From Streptomyces griseoluteus (lineage in GTDB: Bacteria > Actinomycetota > Actinomycetes > Streptomycetales > Streptomycetaceae): a stretch of 36,273 nt of DNA. The first letter of the stretch is position 1, and every line of letters begins with the position of its first letter. Both the position numbers and the translations under genes were made by a program. The stretch lies in contig JOBE01000065.1 in the NCBI GenBank assembly GCA_000717735.1, positions 1 to 36,273 of the forward strand. Direction: 5' to 3'. Shown here piece by piece: positions 23,788 through 32,690 of this stretch. A model generated the notes under the pieces. It did no database searches and had not been told where the DNA came from. It saw only the letters and a list, made by a program, of their open reading frames with translations.

Positions 23788-25254
23788 TCAGCGCCTTCCC
23801 TGGTACTTCGCCGAGCTCGTGCGGGCCGTTCCGAGCTTGCCGTACAGCAGCACTCCGGGGCACTCCGTGGCGAATCCGTCACGGTGTCCCGAGATGGCGT
23901 TGAACCGGACCTTGGTGCCCTTCTTGTACCGGTTTCCGCCCCCGGAGACGAGATACGACGTTCCCTTCGGGTTCACCCCGTGCAGCCCGAGCTTCCAGGC
24001 CGTCAGGCGGGCGACGGCGGTCACGGCGGCGGCCGGAGGGGTGCTCTTGCTGAAGGTGCCGAGGACGGCGATGCCCATGCTGTTGGTGTTGAAACCGAGG
24101 GTGTGCGCGCCGAGGACGGGCTTGGCCACTCCCCCGGCCCGGCCTTCGTAGATGTTTCCGCACTTGTCGACGGCGAAGTTGTAGCCGAAGTCACGCCATC
24201 CACTGCTCTTGACGTGGTAGCGGTAGATACTGCGCAGGACGGAGGGCGCCTGCTTGCAGGTGTAGTTGTTGCCGGTCGCGCTGTGGTGGACGAAGGCCGC
24301 CTTGATGCTCTTCGTGTAGACGAAGCCCTTCTCGCGGATCTTCTCGTCGGCGCCCCAGCCCTTGCGCGTGATGATCTTGGGGCGGGGGCCGATGTACGGC
24401 TTCGCCGGGGCCGCCGCCACGGCCGGCTCCACCGCGGCGCCCTGCGCCTCGGTCTGGGGTTGGGCCAGGGCGTCGGCCGGCTGGACCTCGGTCTCCTGCA
24501 CGCGCGGCAGGTACGGGAACGTGACCTCGGCCGTCGCCATGGCGAGGGCCGGGATCCAGGTCGCGCCGTACGCGGCCAGCTGGGCGTTGACCGCGCTGAC
24601 CGCCGCTTCCGCCGCGTTCAGGCCGGCCTGCGGGCCCGGCGCCGCGGCAGTACGGGTCACGGGCGCGGCCGCCGCCGGGTCCTCGCCCGGGTCGACCAGT
24701 TCCAGGCGCAGGCCCTCGGGGAGCGGTTCCTCCCCTCGTACGCGGATCTCCACGCCGTCCGAGTCGCCCACCCACAGCGGGGCCGTGGAGCCCTTGAGGG
24801 CCCGTCCCGCGCCCTCGGGGGTCTCCGGGTCGGCGCCGTGTTCCTCGTTGTGGGTCTCCACGTCCTGCCACGGCGACCAGACGTCGCCACCGGTGGCGCG
24901 GGTGCGGACCTGCACGGTGCCGTGCAGGACTGCCGCCGGGTCGTCCCAGACGACGCCGACGAGCGAGAAGGGCCTGACGTCGCGTCGGGTGAGCCCCTGC
25001 GCGTCCGTGCCGTCCGCGCCGCCGCCCAGGGCCCGGTCCGAACTTCCGAGCGGCGCGAGGGGCAGGGACTGGGTGGCGCCGGGGAGTTCGGGCGCGGGTG
25101 GCTGCGCGGAGAGCGCCGGTGGAGATGCGGAGGCGGTCGTTGGCAGTCCGAGCGCCGGGGGCACCTCGGCCGCCGCGGGCGCGGCGAGGGAGACCGGCAG
25201 GGCGATGACCGCCGCACAGGTGACGGCGATCGAGGAGGCGAGTGAGGCACGCAT
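23788..25254 (-). CDS. Secreted peptidoglycan recognition / N-acetylmuramoyl-L-alanine amidase protein
   Basis: This is a 488-residue exported protein with a signal peptide at about residues 1-29, cleaved near AAPAAAE. Residues 30-285 are a Pro/Ala-rich region with a beta-rich module (DDPAAVLHGTVQVRTRA, GDVWSPWQD). Residues 290-470 are a PGRP/amidase_2 domain: GWGADE, FVHHSATGNNYT, DFGYNFAVDKCGNIYEGR, and NAISGHRDGFATECPG. His323, His457 and Cys465 are the likely zinc ligands, so amidase activity against the MurNAc-L-Ala bond is plausible. It is divergent from the TIGR03089 gene across 136 bp. Promoter and RBS are not clear. Confidence 0.92.
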   Translation of the reverse strand: MRASLASSIAVTCAAVIALPVSLAAPAAAEVPPALGLPTTASASPPALSAQPPAPELPGATQSLPLAPLGSSDRALGGGADGTDAQGLTRRDVRPFSLVGVVWDDPAAVLHGTVQVRTRATGGDVWSPWQDVETHNEEHGADPETPEGAGRALKGSTAPLWVGDSDGVEIRVRGEEPLPEGLRLELVDPGEDPAAAAPVTRTAAAPGPQAGLNAAEAAVSAVNAQLAAYGATWIPALAMATAEVTFPYLPRVQETEVQPADALAQPQTEAQGAAVEPAVAAAPAKPYIGPRPKIITRKGWGADEKIREKGFVYTKSIKAAFVHHSATGNNYTCKQAPSVLRSIYRYHVKSSGWRDFGYNFAVDKCGNIYEGRAGGVAKPVLGAHTLGFNTNSMGIAVLGTFSKSTPPAAAVTAVARLTAWKLGLHGVNPKGTSYLVSGGGNRYKKGTKVRFNAISGHRDGFATECPGVLLYGKLGTARTSSAKYQGRR

Positions 25255-25377
25255 GGGCCGATCGTGCGTAGCCGGGGGCTGTTCCGCGACCGGGAAGAGG
25301 CCCTGAAACTGACGCCGTGTCGGTCCGACCGGTGGACGGCGTCACCGGTACGGCGGACCCCCACACGGCCTCCCGCG

Positions 25378-25383
25378 TACGCT
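25378..25383 (+). promoter_or_regulatory. Candidate leaderless -10 box of the TIGR03089 gene
   Basis: TACGCT lies 7 nt before the GTG start, and no Shine-Dalgarno is present. The hexamer and placement are almost the same as before the zincin-like gene at 11454. No clear -35. Confidence 0.45.
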
Positions 25384-25390
25384 GTCCGGC

Positions 25391-26143
25391 GTGAACGCCA
25401 GCGACCGCACCCCCGCCGACCTGCTGCGATCCGCGCTCGCCGCGGACCCCGCCCGCCCCTTGGTCACCTTCTACGACGACGCCACCGGTGAGCGGGTGGA
25501 ATTGTCCGTCGCCACCTTCGCCAATTGGGTGGCCAAGACGGCGAACCTGCTCCAGGGCGAGCTGTCCGCCGCTCCCGGCGACCGGCTCGCGCTGCTGCTG
25601 CCCGCGCACTGGCAGACCGCCGTCTGGCTGCTCGCCTGCTCCTCCGTCGGCGTGACCGTCGAGGTCGGCGGCGACCCGGCGGACGCGGACCTCGTCGTCG
25701 CGGGTCCTGACACCCTTGAGGCGGGCCTCGCCTGTTCCGGGGAGCGGATCGCGCTCTCCCTGGCCCCGCTGGGCCGTCGTTTCCCGGCCGTGCCCGCCGG
25801 ATACGCGGACTACGCGGTGGAGGTGCCGAGCCAGGGCGACCGGTTCGCCCCGTTCGTACCGGTCGATCCGGACGCTCCCGCCCTCGTCGTCGACGGTACG
25901 GAACGCAGCGGCGCGCAGCTCGCCGAGCGGGCCCGCGCGGACGCCGAGGCGCTCGGCCTCACTCCCGGCGCCCGGCTGCTCTCCGGGCTCGGCTACGGGG
26001 ACTGGACGGGGCTCTCGGCCGGTCTGTACGCGCCCCTCGCGGCCGGCGGCTCGGTGGTCCTCTGCCGGAACCTGGAGCGGCTGGGCGGCGAGGGCCTGGA
26101 CAAGCGGGTGGAAAGCGAGCGGGTGACCCACAGGGCACTCTGA
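25391..26143 (+). CDS. TIGR03089 family protein (short AMP-ligase-like)
   Basis: The protein has 250 residues from a GTG start. It matches the actinobacterial TIGR03089 family, which looks like a shortened N-terminal part of acyl-CoA synthetases and other adenylate-forming enzymes: RPLVTFYDDATGERVELS at the start, then ATFANWVAKTANLL, then a LALLLPAHWQTAVWLLAC stretch. The ATP-binding P-loop and C-terminal lid domain of full ligases are missing, so it is unlikely to be a ligase by itself. Cytoplasmic; function unknown. It is followed by a 282-bp spacer in which I see no gene. Confidence 0.88.
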   Translation: MNASDRTPADLLRSALAADPARPLVTFYDDATGERVELSVATFANWVAKTANLLQGELSAAPGDRLALLLPAHWQTAVWLLACSSVGVTVEVGGDPADADLVVAGPDTLEAGLACSGERIALSLAPLGRRFPAVPAGYADYAVEVPSQGDRFAPFVPVDPDAPALVVDGTERSGAQLAERARADAEALGLTPGARLLSGLGYGDWTGLSAGLYAPLAAGGSVVLCRNLERLGGEGLDKRVESERVTHRAL

Positions 26144-26425
26144 GTCGCGCAGACGAACGCACCCGTCCACCCACGCGCCGGCAGGGACTCTCCACGCCGG
26201 CCCAGCGCCCGATCGAGACCCCCGGCATCAGCCCCCCACCCCGCTGAGTGCCCCATTCGGCGTAGGACCGCGCCGAGTCCCCGGGTCCGAGCCCGCCGTC
26301 CGGTACATGATCGGCCCGGGGGGAGTCGCCTCCTTCCGCACAACCATGCGTCGGGTTCGGCCGTCTCCTTCTACGACCGGCGGCCGCCCGGCGCGCCGCC
26401 GACGCCATGAAGGACGGACTCAGAC

Positions 26426-27658
26426 GTGACGGACCGTGCGGGCACGCCCGCCGAACCGGATCCCCCGCAGGCGGAGGACCCGGCGACCGAGGCTCCGGAG
26501 GAGCCGCGCCGTCGCCGCCACTGGCTGCGGTGGACGGCCCTCGGCGTCTCGGTCGTGGTGCTGGCCGCCGCCGGGGCCGGCTGGTGGTTCTACCGGAAGC
26601 TCGACGGCAACATCACCACGGACACCACGGCCGCCGCCGAGCTGCGGAAGTACGAGAAGGAGCGGCCGGCCGCAGTGGTCTCGGCCGCCCGGAACATCCT
26701 GCTCATCGGCTCGGACACCCGGGCCGGTGAGGGCAATCGCGAGTACGGCAGGGACAAGGGCACCCAGCGGTCCGACACCACGATCCTGCTGCACCTGTCG
26801 GCGGGGAAGGCGAGCGCGACCGCCGTCTCCCTCCCCCGCGACCTGATGGTGACGATCCCGAGCTGCCGCAAGGCCGACGGGAGCCGCACCCGTGAGCAGT
26901 TCGCACAGTTCAACTGGGCCTTCGAGTTCGGCGGTACGGCGTGCACGATCCGTACAGTCGAGAAGCTGACGGGGATCCGGGTGGACCACCACATGGTGAT
27001 CGACTTCCAGGGCTTCAAGAAGATGGTGGACGCCGTCGACGGCGTGGAGGTCTGCCTCAAGGAGCCCGTGAACGACCCTGACGCGAAGCTGAAGCTGCCC
27101 GCGGGACGCCAGACGCTCCACGGGGAGCAGGCGCTCGGCTACGTCCGCGCCCGGAAGTCGCTCGGCAACGGCAGCGACACCGAACGCATGGACCGCCAGC
27201 AGCAGTTCCTCGGCGCGCTCGTCAACAAGGTGCAGAGCGACGGGGTGCTGCTGAACCCGACCAAGCTCTATCCGGTCCTGGACGCGGCCACCAAGGCGAT
27301 CACGACCGACCAGGGGCTCGACTCACTGCGGGACCTGTACGACCTGGCACGGTCGATGCGGGCGGTCCCCACCGAGAAGGTGCAGTTCCTCACCGTCCCG
27401 CGCCGCTCCTACCGATACGACGCGAACCGGGACGAACTGGTACAGCCGGCGGCGAGTCAACTCTTCAAGCAGCTACGGGAGGACAGGCCCGTCGTCGTGA
27501 CTCCGGGCGAGAAGGACGACGACGGGCGGGGTGGCGGCACGGACGGCAAACCCGACAAGCCCGATAGGCCCGACAACCCAGACGTCGCCGACCTCTCGAC
27601 CCCCTCCGCGACGCCGACCTTCACCGGGCGGAACGCGGCGGAGGGAGTGTGCTCCTAG
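26426..27658 (+). CDS. LCP family protein 1 (LytR-CpsA-Psr), no LytR_C domain
   Basis: This 410-residue membrane-anchored enzyme belongs to the family that transfers glycopolymers from lipid carriers to peptidoglycan. It has a short acidic then Arg-rich cytoplasmic N terminus, one membrane segment at about 34-55, and an extracytoplasmic LCP domain from about 90 with the conserved Arg/Asp motifs GSDTR (95-99), RSDTT (115-119) and SLPRD (135-139), then HGEQALGYVRAR. The domain is followed by a Lys/Asp/Gly/Pro linker and a short Cys-containing end rather than a LytR_C domain. The GTG start has GAAGGA about 12 nt upstream. It is the first of five LCP genes; the next begins 256 bp later. Confidence 0.92.
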   Translation: MTDRAGTPAEPDPPQAEDPATEAPEEPRRRRHWLRWTALGVSVVVLAAAGAGWWFYRKLDGNITTDTTAAAELRKYEKERPAAVVSAARNILLIGSDTRAGEGNREYGRDKGTQRSDTTILLHLSAGKASATAVSLPRDLMVTIPSCRKADGSRTREQFAQFNWAFEFGGTACTIRTVEKLTGIRVDHHMVIDFQGFKKMVDAVDGVEVCLKEPVNDPDAKLKLPAGRQTLHGEQALGYVRARKSLGNGSDTERMDRQQQFLGALVNKVQSDGVLLNPTKLYPVLDAATKAITTDQGLDSLRDLYDLARSMRAVPTEKVQFLTVPRRSYRYDANRDELVQPAASQLFKQLREDRPVVVTPGEKDDDGRGGGTDGKPDKPDRPDNPDVADLSTPSATPTFTGRNAAEGVCS

Positions 27659-27728
27659 AAGGTGCCGCGGGGACGCCGGGTAAAGGCCACACCAAGGGGA
27701 GGGCTGGGAGCGATGAGGTTTGAGCAAA

Positions 27729-27756
27729 TTGCCCAGTTGTAAGGGGCGTGGAATTT
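27729..27756 (+). promoter_or_regulatory. Candidate promoter of LCP gene 2
   Basis: TTGCCC (27729-27734) and GAATTT (27751-27756) are 16 bp apart in the AT-richer part of the 256-bp spacer before the second LCP gene. A second -10-like TAGTGT lies at 27791-27796 without a clear -35. Both are tentative. Confidence 0.3.
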
Positions 27757-27914
27757 GTCACGCACGTCGCCCCACGCTGAACTGGGCGGATAGTGTGACG
27801 CGATCCGGTGCACCCCGACCGCATGGTCGCACTCACCAAGGATCGAACGACCGAGAGAGCGGCGCCCTGTGGGGGAGGCGCCTCGCGTGGCACCGACGGA
27901 GGACTCGAGTAACC

Positions 27915-29645
27915 GTGGACGCGCACAGCCGTGGACGGGCGGACGAGATCGACCCCGCCGACCAGTGGGTACTCAACCCGCAGACCGGCAACTACGAACT
28001 GCGACTGGACCACTCCGCTGGGCAGTCACAGCCGCGGACCCCGTCGCCCAGGCCCCGTAGATCCACCGTTCCCGCTCCCGCCCCCGCCGACACCCCCACC
28101 GAGGCACCCGTACCCGGCCAGCGTCGCCGCCGGGTCAACGAGCCGGGCGGCGGCGGACCGCAGCCGCCCGCGAGCCGCCGCAAGCGCAAGCAGGGCGCGT
28201 CCCGCAAGAAGAAGGTCCTGCTGTGGACCGGCGGCACGATGGCGTTCGTCCTCGTGGGCGGCGCGACGGGCGCGTATCTGCTCTACAACAAGCTCGACGG
28301 CAACATCGACGTCGTCGACCCCGTCGGCCTCGAAAGCAAGGGCTTCCGCGAGGGCGAGGCCTTCAACATCCTGATCATCGGCACCGACAAGCGGACCGGC
28401 GCGGGCAACGCGGGCTACGGCGACAAGAACAGCCCCGGTCACGCGGACACCACGATCCTCTTCCACGTCTCCAAGGACCGCACGAACGCGACCGCGGTCT
28501 CCATCCCGCGCGACCTCATGACGACGATCCCCGAGTGCCAGTCGAGGAAGCCCGACGGGTCGATCCTGACGATCCCCGGCCAGCGGCAGGCCCGCTTCAA
28601 CGTGAGCCTCGGCCAGGACGGCCGCGACCCCGGCTGCACCATGCGCACGGTCAAGGAGCTGACCGGCCTGAACGTCGACCACTTCATGATGGTCGACTTC
28701 AACGCCGTGAAGGAGTTGACCTCGGCCGTCGGCGGCGTGAAGGTCTGCGTCGAGAAGGCGGTGGACGACCCCAAGTCGCATCTGAAGCTGCCGGCCGGCG
28801 AGTCGGTCATCGAAGGGGAGCAGGCGCTCGCCTTCGTCCGTACCCGCTCCAGCTTCGGCAACAAGAGCGACCTGGACCGGATCAGGATCCAGCAGCAGTT
28901 CCTGGGCTCGATGATCCGGCAGATGAAGTCGGACGAGACGCTCACCAGCCCGACGAAGCTGCTCGACCTCGCGGAGGCGGCGACGAACGCGCTCACCGTC
29001 GACAAGGGCATAGGGTCCCTCTCCAAGCTCCAGGACCTGGCCAAGGAACTGTCCGGGATCGACACGAAGAACATCTCGTTCGCGACCCTCCCGGTCATCG
29101 ACAACCCGGCCGAGCCCAAGCCGATCACCGTGGTGCCGCACCCGACGCAGGCGCCGCAGCTCTTCGCCGCGCTGCAGTCCGACGTCTCGCTCACCGAGGT
29201 GAAGAAGAAGACCCAGGACGCCAAGGACGCCAAGGCACAGGCCCAGGCGAAGCTGCTGCAGGGGCCGCGCGCCGCGGCCGCCGACGTGCGCGTCGACGTC
29301 TACAACGGCAGCGGCATCACCGGCGCGGCCCAGTCGACCATCGCCTGGCTGCAGAACGAGCAGGGCGTGAGCCGCTCCACCAACAAGAGCAACGCCCCCG
29401 AGAAGGCGGCGAAGACCACGCTCACCTACGCGCCGAACCAGGCCGATCAGGCCCGCAAGCTCGCGGACATGATGGGTCTGGCCGCCACGGCCCTCAAGCC
29501 GGGCACACAGGACGCCGGGGAGCGCGAGCCCATGACGCTCGTCCTCGGCGCCGACTTCAAGGGCGCAGGGATTTCCATGGCCGCTCCGACGAAGGCGCCG
29601 GACGTGGGTCAGGTAGAAGCAGACAAGCAGGTGTGCGCCAAGTGA
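27915..29645 (+). CDS. LCP family protein 2 with C-terminal LytR_C domain
   Basis: The protein has 576 residues from a GTG start, fixed by GGAGGA about 11 nt upstream. The frame is open further upstream but reads as spacer. A cytoplasmic region of 100 residues, ending in the Lys/Arg-rich RRKRKQGASRKKK, precedes one membrane segment (101-123). The LCP domain starts near 149 (FNILIIGTDKR) and carries HADTTILFHVSKD, SIPRDLMTTIPE and EGEQALAFVRTRSSFG. A linker and a LytR_C domain (about 456-550, DVRVDVYNGSGITG) follow. It probably ligates a teichoic-acid-like or other wall glycopolymer. The gene is 50 bp upstream of LCP gene 3, a likely operon. Confidence 0.94.
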   Translation: MDAHSRGRADEIDPADQWVLNPQTGNYELRLDHSAGQSQPRTPSPRPRRSTVPAPAPADTPTEAPVPGQRRRRVNEPGGGGPQPPASRRKRKQGASRKKKVLLWTGGTMAFVLVGGATGAYLLYNKLDGNIDVVDPVGLESKGFREGEAFNILIIGTDKRTGAGNAGYGDKNSPGHADTTILFHVSKDRTNATAVSIPRDLMTTIPECQSRKPDGSILTIPGQRQARFNVSLGQDGRDPGCTMRTVKELTGLNVDHFMMVDFNAVKELTSAVGGVKVCVEKAVDDPKSHLKLPAGESVIEGEQALAFVRTRSSFGNKSDLDRIRIQQQFLGSMIRQMKSDETLTSPTKLLDLAEAATNALTVDKGIGSLSKLQDLAKELSGIDTKNISFATLPVIDNPAEPKPITVVPHPTQAPQLFAALQSDVSLTEVKKKTQDAKDAKAQAQAKLLQGPRAAAADVRVDVYNGSGITGAAQSTIAWLQNEQGVSRSTNKSNAPEKAAKTTLTYAPNQADQARKLADMMGLAATALKPGTQDAGEREPMTLVLGADFKGAGISMAAPTKAPDVGQVEADKQVCAK

Positions 29646-29695
29646 CCCGGAAACACCGGAACTTGGCACGCTCCTGACTGACGAGGGGACCTGGG

Positions 29696-31450
29696 GTGGG
29701 ACAGAACAGCGTGCGTGGGGAGGGGACGCGGAGACGCGTACCACGCGCCCGTGAACTGGGCTGGGACGACGACCTGCACGGCGCCGGGGAAGCCACCGGC
29801 GCCGAGGACGACGCTCCCGAGGAGAAGGCGGCGCAGGCCGACGCGCCCGCGTCGACCCGCGCCTCGCGCCGGCGCGGGAACGCCGGTGGCGGTACGGGCG
29901 CGGGCGGCCGCGCCGCCGCGCGCAAGCGTGCCAAGAAGACCGGCAAGCGCAAGGTGCTGCGCTGGGTGGCGATCACCCTGTCGCTGCTGATACTCGGCAC
30001 GGCCGGCGCCGGATACCTGTACTACGAGCACCTCAACGGCAACATCCGCAGCGGCGGGCGCGCGGGCGGCGAGAGCGGCGTGAAGAAGGCCCCGCCGAAC
30101 GCGCTCGGAGACACCCCGCTCAACATCCTCCTGATCGGCTCCGACAGCCGCCAGGACGAGAAGAACATCGCCCTCGGCGGCGGCCGCAACGACAAGGACC
30201 GCAAGCCGCTCGCCGACGTGCAGATGCTGTTGCACGTCTCGGCGGACCGGGAGAACGCGTCGATCATCTCCATTCCGCGCGACACCGTCGTCCCGATCCC
30301 GGAGTGCAGGGGCGAGGACGGCACGTCCTACCCCGCCACCACGAACCGGCCGATCAACGAGTCGCTTCAGCGCGGCGGCCCCGGCTGCACCCTCACCACC
30401 TGGGAGAGCCTCACCGGGGTCTACGTCGACCACTGGCTGATGGTCGACTTCGCCGGAGTCGTGGCCATGGCGGACGAGGTCGGCGGCGTCCCCGTCTGTG
30501 TGAAGACGGGCGTGCACGACAAGTCGACCCCCACGGTGAAGGGCGGCTCCGGCCTGAAGCTGCGGGCGGGCACCACCGAGGTGAAGGGCGAGCAGGCGCT
30601 CCAGTGGCTGCGCACCCGGCACGCGTTCGGCAGCGACCAGAACCGTGCCAAGGCCCAGCACATGTACATGAACGGCATGATGAAGAAGCTCCAGGGCCAG
30701 AACGCCTGGACGGACACCGGGCGGCTGACGGGTCTTGCCGAGACCGCCACCAAGGCCCTTCAGGTCTCCGACGGCCTCAAGACCGTGAAGAAGCTCTTCG
30801 ACCTGTCGATGCAGCTCAAGAACGTGAAGCTCGACCGCCTCACGACGGCGACGGTCCCGACCGACCCGTACCCGCCGAACCCCAAGGCGTGGCTCCAGCT
30901 GAGGTCCTCCGCCGCCGACAAGATGTGGGCGATGCTCCGGGACGACGTCGCCTTCGACAAGAACGGCGACAAGTCCGGCGCGAACACGACGAAGCCCAAG
31001 CCCTCCGCGAAGCCGAAGACGCCCGCCGAGGCCCCCGGATCCTTCGTCGTGACCGTCGTCAACGGCACCGACGGCGGCGGTGAACCGGCCGTCGAGGGCC
31101 GGGCGGGAGACCTCGCCGAGATCCTCAAGGGCAAGGGCTTCACACAGGCCGACGCCTCCAAGGAGGGTGGCGGCCGCAAGGACACCGTGGTCACCTATCC
31201 CAAGGCGGACGGCGACCAGGGCAAGGCCAACGCCCTCTCCGTGGCCAAGGCGCTCGGACTGCCCGACTCGGCCGCACGGGCCGCCGCGGACGACACCGGG
31301 GGCATCACCCTGGTCGTCGGCGCCGACTGGCGCGAAGGCGGCACGTACAAGAAGCCGACGACCGTCGCGGGCGACCTGCCCGAGGGCGCCGACGACAAGG
31401 CGGACTGCATGGACGTCTACTCGGTCTACAAGTGGGACGGGAAGAGCTGA
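29696..31450 (+). CDS. LCP family protein 3 with C-terminal LytR_C domain
   Basis: The protein has 584 residues from a GTG start, with GAGGGG 8 nt or so upstream. The cytoplasmic N-terminal region is about 85 residues, first acidic and then Arg/Lys-rich, followed by a membrane segment at about 87-109. The LCP domain starts near 140 (LNILLIGSDSR). Where the others have S/ADTT it reads LADVQMLLHVSAD, so the Thr is replaced while the Asp is kept. SIPRDTVVPIPE and KGEQALQWLRTRHAFG follow. The LytR_C domain spans about 448-565 (SFVVTVVNGTDGGG, ITLVVGADW). It is the last gene before the terminator at 31472-31506 and is probably co-transcribed with LCP gene 2. Confidence 0.93.
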   Translation: MGQNSVRGEGTRRRVPRARELGWDDDLHGAGEATGAEDDAPEEKAAQADAPASTRASRRRGNAGGGTGAGGRAAARKRAKKTGKRKVLRWVAITLSLLILGTAGAGYLYYEHLNGNIRSGGRAGGESGVKKAPPNALGDTPLNILLIGSDSRQDEKNIALGGGRNDKDRKPLADVQMLLHVSADRENASIISIPRDTVVPIPECRGEDGTSYPATTNRPINESLQRGGPGCTLTTWESLTGVYVDHWLMVDFAGVVAMADEVGGVPVCVKTGVHDKSTPTVKGGSGLKLRAGTTEVKGEQALQWLRTRHAFGSDQNRAKAQHMYMNGMMKKLQGQNAWTDTGRLTGLAETATKALQVSDGLKTVKKLFDLSMQLKNVKLDRLTTATVPTDPYPPNPKAWLQLRSSAADKMWAMLRDDVAFDKNGDKSGANTTKPKPSAKPKTPAEAPGSFVVTVVNGTDGGGEPAVEGRAGDLAEILKGKGFTQADASKEGGGRKDTVVTYPKADGDQGKANALSVAKALGLPDSAARAAADDTGGITLVVGADWREGGTYKKPTTVAGDLPEGADDKADCMDVYSVYKWDGKS

Positions 31451-31471
31451 CTCCCGCACCCGCGCGAACGC

Positions 31472-31506
31472 CGACGGCCGGGCCCCCTGAGGGGACCCGG
31501 CCGTCG
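31472..31506. terminator. Bidirectional terminator between LCP gene 3 and a convergent glycosyltransferase gene
   Basis: CGACGGCCGGG pairs with CCCGGCCGTCG (11 bp) and CCCC with GGGG above a single-A bulge, around a CTGA loop. It lies 21 bp past the LCP stop and 17 bp past the convergent glycosyltransferase stop. Confidence 0.88.
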
Positions 31507-31523
31507 CGCGTGTACGGGGGCGG

Positions 31524-32564
31524 TCAGACCGTCTCGGTCTCGCCGGCCCTCACCGCCGGGCGGCGGCTCGCGATGACCTTCCTCGCGAGGGAGCGGGGGC
31601 TCGTCAGGAAGCCGTACCCCCACGACATGTGCATCGTCGCCAGGGCGACCGGGATCTGGAGGCGGGCCTTGAGCGGGAGGCCCTTGCCCGCCGGGACCGA
31701 GCCCGCCGTGATCGCGGCGAGGTAGCCGGCCGGGATCACGAAGCCGAGCGGCGTCAGGACGGCGCCCACGACCAGGCCGGCGGCGATGGCGCAGACGGCG
31801 ACCGGCGGGGCCAGGTAGCGGAGGTTGATGGAGCCCTGGTGGTAGCGGGCCACCACGTGGCGCCAGCGGCCGTAGTCCTTGTACTGCTTGGCGAGGGCCT
31901 TCACGGAGGGCCTCGGGCGGTACTGGACGCGCAGCTCGGGCGAGAACCAGATCAGGCCGCCGGCCTCGCGGATGCGGAAGTTCAGCTCCCAGTCCTGGGC
32001 GCGGATGAACTCCACGTTGTAGCCGCCCTGCTGTTCGAGCGCCTCGCGGCGGAAGACACCCAGGTACACGGTCTCCGCCGGGCCCGCCTGGCCGCCCGTG
32101 TGGAAGGCGGCGTTGCCGACGCCGATCTTCGAGGTCATCGCGGCGGCGACCGCGTCCTCCCAGGCGTTCTCACCCTCGGCGTGCATCACACCGCCGACGT
32201 TCTGCGCGCCGGTCTCCTCCAGGAGCCGGACGGCGGTGGAGATGTAGTTCGGCGAGAGCATGCCGTGGCCGTCGACGCGCACCACGATCGGGTGGCGCGA
32301 GGCCTTGATCGCCGCGTTGAGGGCGGCGGGCGTACGGCCGGTGGGGTTCGGCACGGTCTTGACGCGGGCTCGTGAATCCGACGCGGATTCTCGTACGAGT
32401 TCGGCGGCGATCTCGTCGGTGCGGTCCGTGGACGGGCCGAGCGCGATCACCACCTCCATCTCGCCGTCGTATTCCTGCTCCAGGATGTGACGAACCGAGG
32501 TGCGCAGGTACCGCTCCTCGTTGAGGACCGGCATGATCACGGAGACGGGGGGCATGGCGTTCAC
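31524..32564 (-). CDS. Glycosyltransferase family 2, ExoA-like, with membrane C terminus
   Basis: The protein has 346 residues from GTG 32564; ATG 32555 is the alternative. The GT-A domain opens with PPVSVIMPVLNEERYLRTSV. The metal-binding Asp lies in VVRVDGHGMLSPNY, and the catalytic region is FIRAQDWELNFRIREAGG. RPRPSVKALAKQYKDYGRWR precedes two or three C-terminal hydrophobic segments. This resembles succinoglycan ExoA-type enzymes that add a sugar to a lipid-linked chain. TAACGT (32573-32578, minus strand) lies 8 nt before the GTG with no SD, consistent with a leaderless transcript. Lying between LCP genes, it may build the polymer those enzymes ligate; donor and product are unknown. Confidence 0.9.
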   Translation of the reverse strand: MNAMPPVSVIMPVLNEERYLRTSVRHILEQEYDGEMEVVIALGPSTDRTDEIAAELVRESASDSRARVKTVPNPTGRTPAALNAAIKASRHPIVVRVDGHGMLSPNYISTAVRLLEETGAQNVGGVMHAEGENAWEDAVAAAMTSKIGVGNAAFHTGGQAGPAETVYLGVFRREALEQQGGYNVEFIRAQDWELNFRIREAGGLIWFSPELRVQYRPRPSVKALAKQYKDYGRWRHVVARYHQGSINLRYLAPPVAVCAIAAGLVVGAVLTPLGFVIPAGYLAAITAGSVPAGKGLPLKARLQIPVALATMHMSWGYGFLTSPRSLARKVIASRRPAVRAGETETV

Positions 32565-32690
32565 GGTCGGCCACGTTACCGCGAATGGGGGACAGCGGTG
32601 CGCGCCGCACGGGTGGCGCACCCTTGCGCTGATCGTATGGGCCTACCGTGCTCACGGTTCCCTTTGTCACACCCGCGGAGGTGTCCGTCC

